Positions 43,643-52,344 of a stretch of DNA of 64,000 bases are shown here, piece by piece. A program made the position numbers and the translations under genes. The notes under the pieces were generated by a model, which saw nothing but the letters and a program-made list of their open reading frames with translations, did not search any database and had not been told where the DNA came from. The DNA is from CAIVAT01 sp037133475 (GTDB taxonomy: Bacteria; Bacteroidota; Bacteroidia; Bacteroidales; FEN-979), in the NCBI GenBank assembly GCA_037133475.1, contig JBAXOB010000002.1, forward strand, positions 124,001 to 188,000, read 5' to 3'. Within the stretch, counting starts at the first letter, position 1. The number at the start of each line of letters is the position of its first letter.

Positions 43643-44824
43643 ATGATGAATGAATTAATGACTAAACCCGGCAAATCCTCCGCCGGCCTCTTTGGCACCG
43701 ATTTCCTGTTGACCTGGGAAAAAAGCCTTGAAGAGCTTGGTACAGTTTTGACCGTAGCGGAAGACCTCAAGATGCTCCGTGACACGAATATCTCACCGCG
43801 CTGTTTCGATTCGGGGCTGGCTATTTCGCAGTTCCGCGACAATTCGACCCGCACGCGTTTTTCCTTCGCCTCTGCCGCCAACCTGCTGGGGCTGGCTGTT
43901 CAGGATCTCGATGAAGGAAAATCGCAGATTGCCCATGGCGAAACCGTGCGTGAAACCTCGGCCATGATCTCCTTTCTCAGCGACATCATCGGCATCCGCG
44001 ACGACATGTTCCTGGGAGCCGGCAATACCTACATGCGCGAAGTCGGCGCCGCCCTCGACGAGGCTTTCGCCGATGGCGTACTCCCCCGGCGGCCCGGCAT
44101 CATCAACCTGCAGTGTGATATTGATCACCCGACCCAATCGATGGCTGATTTGTTGCACCTGAAAACCGTTTTTGGCTCGCTGGAGGCCTTAAAAGGCAAA
44201 AAGATCGCCATGTCCTGGGCCTACTCACCCAGTTATGGCAAACCGCTCTCGGTTCCACAGGGGATCATCGGGCTTCTGACCCGTTTGGGCATGCAGGTCG
44301 ACCTCGCCTACCCAGAAGGCTACGGGCTCATTCCCGACGTCGTTGAACTCGCCGGCAACCAGGCAGTCGCCAGTGGCGGACAGTTCCGTGTGGTCAACAC
44401 AATGGAGGAGGCATTTTCGGGGGCCGATATCGTCTACCCGAAAAGCTGGGCGCCATTCCATGTCATGCAGCATCGTACAGTATTGCTGCGGAACAACGAT
44501 CATGACGGGCTGAAAGGGCTGGAAAAGGAGTGCCTTGCCAACAATGCGAAGTATAAAAACTGGGAATGTACGGAAGAAAAAATGGGTCTGACCAAGGAAG
44601 GCAAGGCGCTCTATATGCATTGCCTGCCGGCCGATATTTCGGGTGTATCCTGCCGTGAGGGTGAAGTGGCGGCCACCGTATTTGAACGCTACCGGGTTCC
44701 GTTGTATAAACAGGCAGGGTTCAAACCCTACATCATTGCGGCAATGATGCTCACAAACCGGTTTGAGGATCCTGCCGGGCTCCTGGGCGCGATGTTATCC
44801 GGCGAGAAAAAAAGGGTGCAGTAA
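43643..44824 (+). CDS. ygeW: knotted carbamoyltransferase YgeW
   Basis: A 393-residue transcarbamylase of the YgeW type, a knotted relative of aspartate and ornithine carbamoyltransferases. The carbamoyl-phosphate motif is NSTRTRFSFASAANLLG (about 67-83), with HPTQSMADLLHLKTVFG (about 160) and HCLPADISG (about 330) completing the active site; the second-substrate loop differs from known enzymes. In purine clusters it is thought to make or break a carbamoyl intermediate and recover carbamoyl phosphate (hence ATP). It is last in the plus-strand arm, one base from the convergent hyuA stop. Confidence 0.93.
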   Translation: MMNELMTKPGKSSAGLFGTDFLLTWEKSLEELGTVLTVAEDLKMLRDTNISPRCFDSGLAISQFRDNSTRTRFSFASAANLLGLAVQDLDEGKSQIAHGETVRETSAMISFLSDIIGIRDDMFLGAGNTYMREVGAALDEAFADGVLPRRPGIINLQCDIDHPTQSMADLLHLKTVFGSLEALKGKKIAMSWAYSPSYGKPLSVPQGIIGLLTRLGMQVDLAYPEGYGLIPDVVELAGNQAVASGGQFRVVNTMEEAFSGADIVYPKSWAPFHVMQHRTVLLRNNDHDGLKGLEKECLANNAKYKNWECTEEKMGLTKEGKALYMHCLPADISGVSCREGEVAATVFERYRVPLYKQAGFKPYIIAAMMLTNRFEDPAGLLGAMLSGEKKRVQ

Positions 44825-44825
44825 T

Positions 44826-46169
44826 TCAGCTTTTCAGGTTTTTCGTAATGACCAGCGCACCGCCCTTCATCACCATTTCTGCTCCGCCCTGAACGGGGAA
44901 CCCTTCATAGATCTCCGAATCACAATGGGAAAGATGAGTTTTCGCGGAGATTACTCTCTTTATTCCCGGGTCCCAGATCACCAGGTCGGCATCATAACCG
45001 GGCAGCAGTTTGCCTTTTCGGTCGCCATATCCAAAGATCTCCGCGGGGCGGGTGGATACCAGGCTTACCAGCCGGCTCATGCTGATCTTATTTGTCAATA
45101 CACCATAGGTGTAAAGCAATCCCAACCTGTGTTCTACACCCCCTGCACCGTTGGGGATCCGGGTAAAATCATGCAACCCGCGATCCTTCTGGCCAACCAG
45201 GTTGAAGGGGCAGTGGTCGGTGGCCACCACATCGAAGGTGCCGTCGGACAGCCCTGCCCAAAGCCTCTGCTGGTCGTCCTTGCCGCGCAGGGGCGGTGAG
45301 ATGACATAGGGCAAAACATGCAGATCATCGGGCATACCATGCAGGGAATCATCAAGCAGCAGGTATTGGGGGCAGGTCTCTCCCGAAACCTGTATCCCCT
45401 CCTGTTTTGCTTTTGAAATGGCATCTGCCCCCTGCCGCGTCGAGGTGTGCACAATATAGGCCTGGCAGCCTGTTTTGGCTGACAATTCAATCACCTTCCC
45501 GATCGCCCTTATCTCCGCTTCGGGCGGGTGCGACAGGGCATGGAACCGCGCACCGGTCATACCGTCACGCAGGAACTCCTGCTGCAGGCTGGCAATCATC
45601 GCTCCATCCTCACAATGAACCATCACCACGCCTCCGCGCAGGCCCACCACCTGCATCATCTGGCAGAGTTCCTCCGGGTTGATGCCGATCGATTCGCGAT
45701 AGGCGAGGTAGGCCTTGAAGGAACGAATCCCCTCCCTCTCCATACAGGTAACAACTTCGGATGCAACCTCCCTGTTCCATTCGCTGATCCCCACATGCAG
45801 GCCATATCCGGCAAGCGATGAGGCCGCTTCGACCCGCCTTGGATATAACGCCTCCGCCAGGGACTGGCCACGGCGGGGGGTGACGAAGTCCATGAAAAAT
45901 GTGGTTCCACCTGACAGGGCGGCGATGCTGCCCGACCTGAAATCGTCGCACGAATTCCCCGCCGGCGTTGGCAATGCAAAGTGCACATGAGGATCGAACC
46001 CTCCCGGCAAAACAAACTTACCAACTGCATCAATGGTCGTGTGTCCGGGGTACAAAGCCGGATCCAACTGCCCCACAGCTGTAATCAGGCCGTTGTCAAC
46101 AGCTACATCTGCCCGGCAGTTGGTTTCTGCCGCAACAATGGTTCCGTTCCGGATAAGGTAAGGGGTCAT
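44826..46169 (-). CDS. hyuA: dihydropyrimidinase/hydantoinase
   Basis: A 447-residue cyclic amidohydrolase of the D-hydantoinase/phenylhydantoinase group (HyuA/YgeZ). Metal site: first HxH in PGGFDPHVHFALPTPAG (about 57-59), the lysine to be carbamylated in RSFKAYLAYRES (about 150), His in VMVHCEDGAMI and AYIVHTSTRQG (about 182 and 238), Asp in VATDHCPFN (about 313). It opens a ring amide, plausibly in a urate-derived ring product. It follows ssnA by 5 bp and converges with ygeW, the same arrangement of partners as the enterobacterial cluster. Confidence 0.92.
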   Translation of the reverse strand: MTPYLIRNGTIVAAETNCRADVAVDNGLITAVGQLDPALYPGHTTIDAVGKFVLPGGFDPHVHFALPTPAGNSCDDFRSGSIAALSGGTTFFMDFVTPRRGQSLAEALYPRRVEAASSLAGYGLHVGISEWNREVASEVVTCMEREGIRSFKAYLAYRESIGINPEELCQMMQVVGLRGGVVMVHCEDGAMIASLQQEFLRDGMTGARFHALSHPPEAEIRAIGKVIELSAKTGCQAYIVHTSTRQGADAISKAKQEGIQVSGETCPQYLLLDDSLHGMPDDLHVLPYVISPPLRGKDDQQRLWAGLSDGTFDVVATDHCPFNLVGQKDRGLHDFTRIPNGAGGVEHRLGLLYTYGVLTNKISMSRLVSLVSTRPAEIFGYGDRKGKLLPGYDADLVIWDPGIKRVISAKTHLSHCDSEIYEGFPVQGGAEMVMKGGALVITKNLKS

Positions 46170-46174
46170 GGGAG

Positions 46175-47446
46175 TTATAAAAGTTTCCAGAGTCTTTCAG
46201 CCTGTTCGCGGGCCTCAAGCAGGATTTCTGATTCATCAACGGTAACCACGATGCCTTCGTCAACAATCAGCCTGCCCTGCGAGATGACATGGGTGATTTG
46301 CCTTGCTTCCAGCCCAAAGAGGAAATGCCCGTAAAAGTTATCCTGTTTAAAGGGAGTAGGCGTATCATAGTCAAAAACGACGAGGTTGTTGTCGCTGTCG
46401 CCCGTGAAGCGGTTCGACTGAAGGTAGCGATGTACATTCCTTAACCGTTGATATGCCGTTGTATAATTCATTGAATCAAAGTTATGGCCTGCAAAAAAGG
46501 CCGAACCGGCACTGCGGATCATGTCGCTGTGCATCCCGTCGGTACCCAGCATAATCCTGGTTCCCAGACCCTTTGAATTGAAAAAACCGACCCCGTTGTT
46601 CAGGTTGCTCTCCATATTCTGAACCACCCAGGCGGGCGATCCTTCAACCAGCCCCCGCTCGTGGTCGTCGAGGTGGAGACAATGGGCCAGGATGGTGGCG
46701 GGGAACTGCAAAACACCCGCATCTGCCAGCCTTCCTATAATACGGGTATTGAAATGCTTCTCGCAATGTTCTTCATCCGACTGATCTTCCGCCACGTGGA
46801 TATGGATCCCCGAGCGGGTTTGTGCAGCCAGGTCAACCGCCCGTTTCAGGGTTTGGTCACCGACGGTGAAGGAGGCGTGCAACCCCACCAGTCCCTGCCG
46901 CTGCGCAAGGTATGCAGAGGATTCCGCGAGTCCCTTGGCGGCAATCTCCATCCCGTCGCGGTCGGAAATTTCAAAGCACAGCAGGTGACCGATGCCCACG
47001 GCATCGAATGCCTGTGCGATAATCTCCAGGCTTCCCTCCACCGCAAAGGGCGAGGCATGATGATCGATGACGAAGGTAACGCCCCGTTTGGCGCAGGCAA
47101 TGGCGGTAACCAGCGCGCTGGCCCTGATCATGGCGGGGTCGAGGGCCTTGTCAAGGGCCCACCAGACATACCGGAGGATCTCCCGGAAATTGACGGGATT
47201 CTTCCCTGGCGCCGGCATCCCGCGTGCCAGGGCTGAGTAGGCATGGTGATGCCCGTTTGCAAAGGACCGGGTGATGAACCGCCCGGTGCAATCGATGGTT
47301 CTGTCAACCCGGTTTCCGGACTGTGCTGCCTGAAGGGGGTCCGGGAAAACGAGGGTGCCGGCTGCACCCGGTTCCACCAGCACGTCGGCCTGCCTGAATT
47401 CCAGCGTTTGCCAGTCGATGAATGTGCCATTCCTGAGTAGTATCAT
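46175..47446 (-). CDS. ssnA: SsnA family aminohydrolase
   Basis: A 423-residue amidohydrolase-fold protein of the SsnA type. Blocks: FANGHHHAYSALARG (metal-binding His cluster, about 63-77), RGVTFVIDHHASPF, GLHASFTVGD (about 190), HIHVAEDQSDEEHC (about 220-230), ILAHCLHLD (about 255) and MLGTDGMHSDMI (Asp, about 300). It probably deaminates or opens a nitrogen heterocycle in purine breakdown; the exact reaction is unproven. First of two genes with hyuA; a -7 box TACATTTG lies 18 bp before the ATG. Confidence 0.92.
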   Translation of the reverse strand: MILLRNGTFIDWQTLEFRQADVLVEPGAAGTLVFPDPLQAAQSGNRVDRTIDCTGRFITRSFANGHHHAYSALARGMPAPGKNPVNFREILRYVWWALDKALDPAMIRASALVTAIACAKRGVTFVIDHHASPFAVEGSLEIIAQAFDAVGIGHLLCFEISDRDGMEIAAKGLAESSAYLAQRQGLVGLHASFTVGDQTLKRAVDLAAQTRSGIHIHVAEDQSDEEHCEKHFNTRIIGRLADAGVLQFPATILAHCLHLDDHERGLVEGSPAWVVQNMESNLNNGVGFFNSKGLGTRIMLGTDGMHSDMIRSAGSAFFAGHNFDSMNYTTAYQRLRNVHRYLQSNRFTGDSDNNLVVFDYDTPTPFKQDNFYGHFLFGLEARQITHVISQGRLIVDEGIVVTVDESEILLEAREQAERLWKLL

Positions 47447-47463
47447 AGCTGTATTAATCGATC

Positions 47464-47471
47464 CAAATGTA
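47464..47471 (-). promoter_or_regulatory. promoter -7 box of ssnA-hyuA
   Basis: TACATTTG on the minus strand, 18 bp upstream of the ssnA ATG; leader of only about 10 nt predicted. No -33 box at normal distance. Confidence 0.4.
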
Positions 47472-47487
47472 GTGAGAAATTTAAAAC

Positions 47488-47942
47488 TATTTTTACTCCA
47501 ACATTACCGGGCGTAAGTACCTGGCGTTATTCAAGGGGCTGCATTTTGAGACCGAAAAATGGAACCGTTTATTCCAGCTTCCCCTCGATTCGGTCATTGA
47601 CCATTATTCCTCCGGGATGAATAAGAAGCTTGCCTTCATGGGCGTACTAAAGCAAAATAAGCCGGTCATGATCCCTTTAACGGCCTCGACATTGAAACCT
47701 GCAGGATCATCCGCCAGATCCTGTTAATACTGAAAGACCAGGATAAAACCATCATCATCACATCGCATATCATCGAAACCCTGACAAACCTCTGCGATCT
47801 GATTCATTACCTGCAAATGGGAAAAATATTGTTTACCAAAAATAAAAGTGAGTTTGCAGAGTTCGAAAAAACGATCTTTGCATCGACCGAACATAAAAAT
47901 GAGAATATCATCAACGAACTGACAAACAACATATTAAAGTAG
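47488..47942 (+). pseudogene. decayed ABC transporter ATPase, C-terminal part
   Basis: Relic of an ABC ATPase. Frame one reads NITGRKYLALFKGLHFETEK (from about 47500), DHYSSGMNKKLAFMGVL (degenerate signature) and KQNKPVM, then is lost. From 47669 another frame reads DPFNGLDIETCRIIRQILLI, TIIITSHIIETLTNLCDLI (switch-His region) and on to a TAG at 47940-47942. About 10-11 bp are missing at Walker B (around 47668-47674), where the expected text is VMILDEPFNGLD; this is consistent with a deletion between short repeats. The Walker A half is absent altogether. AT-rich, unlike its neighbours. It sits between two arms of the purine island. Confidence 0.8.
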
Positions 47943-47964
47943 AACGTTTTTTTTGGCAAGAATA

Positions 47965-48001
47965 ACCACAATGACACAAAGAATGCACAATGACACAATG
48001 G
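47965..48001. repeat. dispersed intergenic repeat (copy 2)
   Basis: ACCACAATGACACAAAG followed by AATGCACAATGACACAATGG. Similar over its length to 33497-33533 and to the left arm of 62827-62896. Confidence 0.6.
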
Positions 48002-48137
48002 GAAATTTTAATGATGCATCCCAAAAACTGTTGTGCTGTTGTTTATTTACTTTGTGCAAAGGTGGTACAAGATATATATCGCATCTGTAAAAAAAAACAG
48101 GATCAACTAATTATGAATAAACTAAATAAGAATAACC

Positions 48138-48317
48138 ATGGAATTAACCGACCAGATTTTAACCGTAATTGAGAAAGCCGGTGCCCCGGTGACAGCCGGG
48201 CAGATTGTTGAGTTATCGGGAATCGACCGCAAGGAGGTTGACAAGGCGATGAAAAAGCTGAAAACCACCGGGAGGATCACCTCGCCGAAGAACTGTTACT
48301 GGGAAGCTGCCAAATAG
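48138..48317 (+). CDS. 59-residue winged-helix-type transcriptional regulator
   Basis: A 59-residue protein: MELTDQILTVIEKAGAPVTA is helix 1 and turn, GQIVELSGIDRKEVDKAMKK forms the helix-turn-helix, LKTTGRITSPKNCYWEAA the small wing. This pattern (a proline-containing turn, IDRKEVDKAMKKLK, SPKxCYW) recurs as a short stand-alone HTH family in anaerobes. The ATG at 48138 follows a purine-rich stretch. It ends 5 bp before the stop of the convergent xanthine dehydrogenase gene. A role as local regulator of the purine island is plausible but unproven. Too short for default ORF cut-offs. Confidence 0.8.
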   Translation: MELTDQILTVIEKAGAPVTAGQIVELSGIDRKEVDKAMKKLKTTGRITSPKNCYWEAAK

Positions 48318-48322
48318 CAGGG

Positions 48323-51010
48323 TCATGGCCGGGTTCCCGGTTCCCGTTTCATAGGCAGCCTGGTTCTTCTGATACCGTCGAACCGGAACAATGCATTGGC
48401 TACCGCGGCGGCGGTCGGCACAAGCCCGATTTCGCCGATGCCCTTGGCACCGTAAGGCCCTACGGGGTCGTGTACCTCCACTCCTATTACCTCGATATCA
48501 GGTGTTTCCATGGCTGAAAGCACCCCGCAGTCGGCAAGTTTTGCGCTCACCAGCCTGCTGCCGTCCATGGGCAGATCTTCGGTAAGGGCGTAGCCCAATC
48601 CCATATGGACGGCTCCCTGGATCTGCCCCTCGAAGAGCATCGGGTTCATGATCCTGCCGGCATCGTGCGCCGCATAAACTTTTTCAACCTCCCCTTTATC
48701 ATCGAGAACGACCAGCTGGGCAGCATACCCGTAGGAGTAATGGGTGATGATCTTTTCCGCGCTGGTTCCGGGTTTGGTGGTCCAGTCACAATAATATTTT
48801 CCCGGGTAACTCCTCCCGGCCAGCAGCTTCAGAAGCTCCAGTTCTACCGGCTGAACAGGCTGCGCGCCCGGAGCTGTTCCAGTCTCTCCAGCACCTCCCT
48901 GTTTTACCCTGATTTCGTTGATATCCCCTGATAGCGCTGCAGCTGCGTCAATTATGGCATTGCCCAGCAGTGCGGTGGCCCTCGACGAGGTGGTCATACC
49001 GGTTGGCAACGCCGCCAGGGTATCCACAGAAACATCCATCAGCGAAGCGGCAATGCCCGTTTCCTGCTGCAGCGTCTGGATCGCCATGTTTTGCACTCCC
49101 TGTCCCATCTCGGTCCAGCCATGTTCTATGGCAACACGGCCATCGGGACCAATGCTGATCCTGACGTCACAAAAATCGGTCATCCCGTTGCCGACACCCG
49201 AATTCTTGATGCCACAGGCCAGCCCGGCAAATTTTGCAGCGTAAAAATGATCTTTCAGCGCCAGCAGGCAGGCTTTGATGCCCACTCCCGCCTCCAGTAC
49301 CTGGCCGGTGGCGGTCATTTTGCCGTTTTCAAGGGCGTTTGCGAACCTGAACTTCCAGCGGTCAAAGCCGCCCTTTTCACACAGGTCATCGATGCTGCTT
49401 TCAAGGGCAAATGCAACCTGGTTGGCGCCAAACCCGCGCATGGCGCCCGAAGGGATGTTGTTGGTGTATACGGTCAGCGATTCAATGTCCACTGCGGGCA
49501 GATGGTATCCCCCGCTGGCGTGGCCTGCCACGCGTTCCATCACCTTGGTTCCTACCGATGCGTAGGCGCCCGTATCGCCGATGGCACGCAGGTGCAGTGC
49601 AGTAAGGATACCGTTTTCATCACAGCCCAATGCAATATCCATCCACACCGGGTGACGCTTGGGATGCATCCTGACCGACTCCTCCCTAGAAAGGGTTAAT
49701 TTCACGGGGCTTTGCAGCAAGAATGCAAAAAGGGAGACATGCCCCTGCACCGTCATATCTTCCCGCCCGCCAAAGCCACCCCCGCAGGGTACGAGCGTTA
49801 CGCGGACCTTTTCTTCGGCCAGCCCCAGCAACGAGGCCACCTGTTGCTGATCAACGTAAATTCCTTGTCCCTGGCTGTAAAGATGAATCCCATCGTCATC
49901 CGGCAATGCCAAGCCGGACTCTGGTTCCAGGAAGGCATGCTCAATCCGCTGGGTTTCATAAATGCCGGAGGAGATGAAGGCGGAACGGGCCAATAGCTCA
50001 TCGACGGGATCTCCTCTTTTTACGACGCATTTTTCCAGCAGGTTGGGTCTGCCGGGGTGAACCTGCTCCGACCCTTGTTCCAGTGCCCGGTGCATGTCTG
50101 AAACAGGCTCCAACACCTCATATTCAATGCGGATCATCGCGGCTGCTTTACGCGCAGTTGCACCATCCACCGCCACCACTCCCGCGACAACATCGCCGAT
50201 ATAGCGGGTAATCTCGCCGGGGGCGATCATCAGCGGCCAGTCGCTGATGATCAGGCCGGTAAACCGGTCGCCGGGGACATCGGATGCCGTAAATATCCTC
50301 ACAACTCCATCCATCTGCGAGGCCTCGGTGACATTCACGGAGATCACCCTGGCACGGGGATGGTCGCTGAAGCGCAGTGCCCCGTATAGCATGCCTTCAA
50401 TTTTCATATCATTGACAAACAGCCGCTTCCCGATGGCTGTTTCAAAAGCCCCGTACTTCGTAAGGGAGTTCCCGATGCCGCCCTTAAATCCCTCCGTATC
50501 ATCTGCACCGGCGATATCTTCACAAACGGTTTCATTCGCGGAGGGTGAAGCCTCTCTCAGGTTTTTCAAAGCTGTTTCGATGGCATCGATAATTTTAACA
50601 TAGCCGGTACAACGGCAAAGGTTGAGATTGACGGCTTTTTTGATCTGTTCCCGCGTCGGAAACGGATTTTCAGCAAACAGCACCTTCGTGCGCATGATGA
50701 AGCCGGGGGTACAGAACCCGCATTGCACGGCTCCCCTGTCAACATAGGCCTTTGCAATCACATCACGAACTTCGGCGGGAATTCCCTCCATGGTGACAAC
50801 ATGCGCTCCCTCCAGGAATTTCATCTTCCGGGTACACGACAACCGTGCCTTTCCGTCGATTTCCACCATGCAGGCACCACAGGCTGCCTCTCCCGAGCAT
50901 CCATCCTTGGCCGAGGTAATTCCTTCGGTCTCACGCAGGTATTGCAGCAATGTAAGGTTTTCATCACCCCGGTATCCGATGCTCCTGTTGTTCAGCGTAA
51001 ATACAATCAT
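48323..51010 (-). CDS. selenium-dependent-type xanthine dehydrogenase (2Fe-2S plus Mo domains)
   Basis: An 895-residue molybdenum hydroxylase without an FAD domain: 2Fe-2S domain (1-160; CSGEAACGACMVEI, CGFCTPGFIM, NLCRCTGYVK) fused directly to the Mo domain (about 185-890; GGGFGGREDMTVQ, GAMRGFGANQVAF, and catalytic Glu in KGIGEIGLVPTAAA). This is the layout of the selenium-dependent xanthine dehydrogenase family, which carries a labile selenium at molybdenum rather than selenocysteine. The lack of FAD suggests electrons pass to another subunit, YgfK being the obvious candidate. It is last in the ygfK operon and overlaps the preceding gene by 4 bp. Confidence 0.9.
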   Translation of the reverse strand: MIVFTLNNRSIGYRGDENLTLLQYLRETEGITSAKDGCSGEAACGACMVEIDGKARLSCTRKMKFLEGAHVVTMEGIPAEVRDVIAKAYVDRGAVQCGFCTPGFIMRTKVLFAENPFPTREQIKKAVNLNLCRCTGYVKIIDAIETALKNLREASPSANETVCEDIAGADDTEGFKGGIGNSLTKYGAFETAIGKRLFVNDMKIEGMLYGALRFSDHPRARVISVNVTEASQMDGVVRIFTASDVPGDRFTGLIISDWPLMIAPGEITRYIGDVVAGVVAVDGATARKAAAMIRIEYEVLEPVSDMHRALEQGSEQVHPGRPNLLEKCVVKRGDPVDELLARSAFISSGIYETQRIEHAFLEPESGLALPDDDGIHLYSQGQGIYVDQQQVASLLGLAEEKVRVTLVPCGGGFGGREDMTVQGHVSLFAFLLQSPVKLTLSREESVRMHPKRHPVWMDIALGCDENGILTALHLRAIGDTGAYASVGTKVMERVAGHASGGYHLPAVDIESLTVYTNNIPSGAMRGFGANQVAFALESSIDDLCEKGGFDRWKFRFANALENGKMTATGQVLEAGVGIKACLLALKDHFYAAKFAGLACGIKNSGVGNGMTDFCDVRISIGPDGRVAIEHGWTEMGQGVQNMAIQTLQQETGIAASLMDVSVDTLAALPTGMTTSSRATALLGNAIIDAAAALSGDINEIRVKQGGAGETGTAPGAQPVQPVELELLKLLAGRSYPGKYYCDWTTKPGTSAEKIITHYSYGYAAQLVVLDDKGEVEKVYAAHDAGRIMNPMLFEGQIQGAVHMGLGYALTEDLPMDGSRLVSAKLADCGVLSAMETPDIEVIGVEVHDPVGPYGAKGIGEIGLVPTAAAVANALFRFDGIRRTRLPMKREPGTRP

Positions 51011-52308
51011 GAGCGGCTGATTTTTTGTTTGTTCAGAAAGTCGTCTACAGCGCGGCGATCTGTTCCGACCGGCTCCGGTATGGAAATAGATGACTGTACC
51101 GCCTCCAGGTCTTTCAGCCCGCTGCCGGTCAGCAACACCACGTTGGAGGATCCTGCCGGGATCAGGCCCAGCCTGCGGTATTTTTCCATACCGGCATATG
51201 CCGCGGCGGCGGCGGGCTCGCAGAAAATTCCTGCCGACCGGGCCACCTGCAGCGAGGCGGCTAATATCTCCCCATCCGAAACCGCAATGGTCTCCCCGTC
51301 ATATTTGCTGATATAGCCTGCTGTCATATGAAAACAACGCGGAACATCCACCGATATCGAATCGGCGACGGTTTTCGATGCAACCGGCACAAAGGGCCGG
51401 CCAAGGTTGTCAATCAGGTTGCTGCTTCCTTCCGACTGAACGGCAACCGCGACCGGCATCCTGTCGATGATCCCCAGCATTAAAAGGTCTTCAAATCCCT
51501 TGCAGACAGCCGAGTAGATGACCCCGTCGCCAACCGGGATGAAGATCCGGTCGGGAACCTGATAACCAAGCTGTTGATAAAGTTCAAACGCTACTGTTTT
51601 CTTTCCTTCGATGGTCAGTGGGTTATAAGCAGTGTTGCGGTTGTACCATCCATGTCTCGCCGTAATCTCCACGCTCGTGTCAAAGGCATCGTCGTAGGTT
51701 CCTTTGACCGGAACCAGTATGGCTCCATACATCAGGATCTGGGTGAGTTTTGCAAGGGGAGCTGCGGCAGGCACCACGATGACCGACTCCTGTCCCTGCG
51801 ATGCGCATATCCCGGCCAGGGAGGAACCAGCATTGCCTGTAGAGGCGGTGATGAGCGTATGGATGTTGTTTTCGCGGGCCCAGGCGGATACAAGCGCCGA
51901 TGCCCGGTCCTTGAAGGAAAAGGTGGGATTCTGCGAATCATCCTTTAAAAACAGTTTGAAACCTGCCTTACTATTTTCAACCTGCAAATTTCCTGATACG
52001 ACAGGAGCCTCAGGGGCCCGGCCATCCAACCGGTACAGGGGCGTATTCCCGACCTCCAGCCTGGGCCACGAATCCATCGCATGCAAAGGCAATAGCGGGA
52101 GGAACCGTTCACCCTGAAGCCTGTCGAAAAGGCCTGAAACGGGATGCATGTCCCGCATCTTTTGATATGGGTAAAGGGTTTTTAAAACTCCCCGTGGCGG
52201 GAATCCGGGCTGGTTGGCGGCTCCGCATACCGGGCACAGGTAGATGACCTGGTCGCCCGCGTACTCAGCGTGGCAATCGACACACGCGAAGTGATACTTA
52301 TCGGTCAT
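51007..52308 (-). CDS. threonine-synthase-like PLP enzyme
   Basis: A 433-residue fold-type II PLP enzyme. An N-terminal zinc ribbon (CVDCHAEYAGDQVIYLCPVC, residues 9-28) is followed by the threonine-synthase-like core: PLP lysine in PTFSFKDRASALV (about 134), phosphate loop TASTGNAGSSLAG (about 155), GDGVIYSAVCKGFEDL and late GSGLKDLE. It lacks the long N-terminal domain of true ThrC-2 enzymes. In this operon it may deaminate a diamino acid or serine/threonine-like intermediate of purine breakdown, a job done by YgeX in Enterobacteria, but it could also be a beta-replacement enzyme. Overlaps the Se-type xanthine dehydrogenase by 4 bp. Confidence 0.82.
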   Translation of the reverse strand: MTDKYHFACVDCHAEYAGDQVIYLCPVCGAANQPGFPPRGVLKTLYPYQKMRDMHPVSGLFDRLQGERFLPLLPLHAMDSWPRLEVGNTPLYRLDGRAPEAPVVSGNLQVENSKAGFKLFLKDDSQNPTFSFKDRASALVSAWARENNIHTLITASTGNAGSSLAGICASQGQESVIVVPAAAPLAKLTQILMYGAILVPVKGTYDDAFDTSVEITARHGWYNRNTAYNPLTIEGKKTVAFELYQQLGYQVPDRIFIPVGDGVIYSAVCKGFEDLLMLGIIDRMPVAVAVQSEGSSNLIDNLGRPFVPVASKTVADSISVDVPRCFHMTAGYISKYDGETIAVSDGEILAASLQVARSAGIFCEPAAAAAYAGMEKYRRLGLIPAGSSNVVLLTGSGLKDLEAVQSSISIPEPVGTDRRAVDDFLNKQKISRS

Positions 52309-52344
52309 TTTTCAGTTGTTTTCCTCTCACTTGTAACAGTCATC

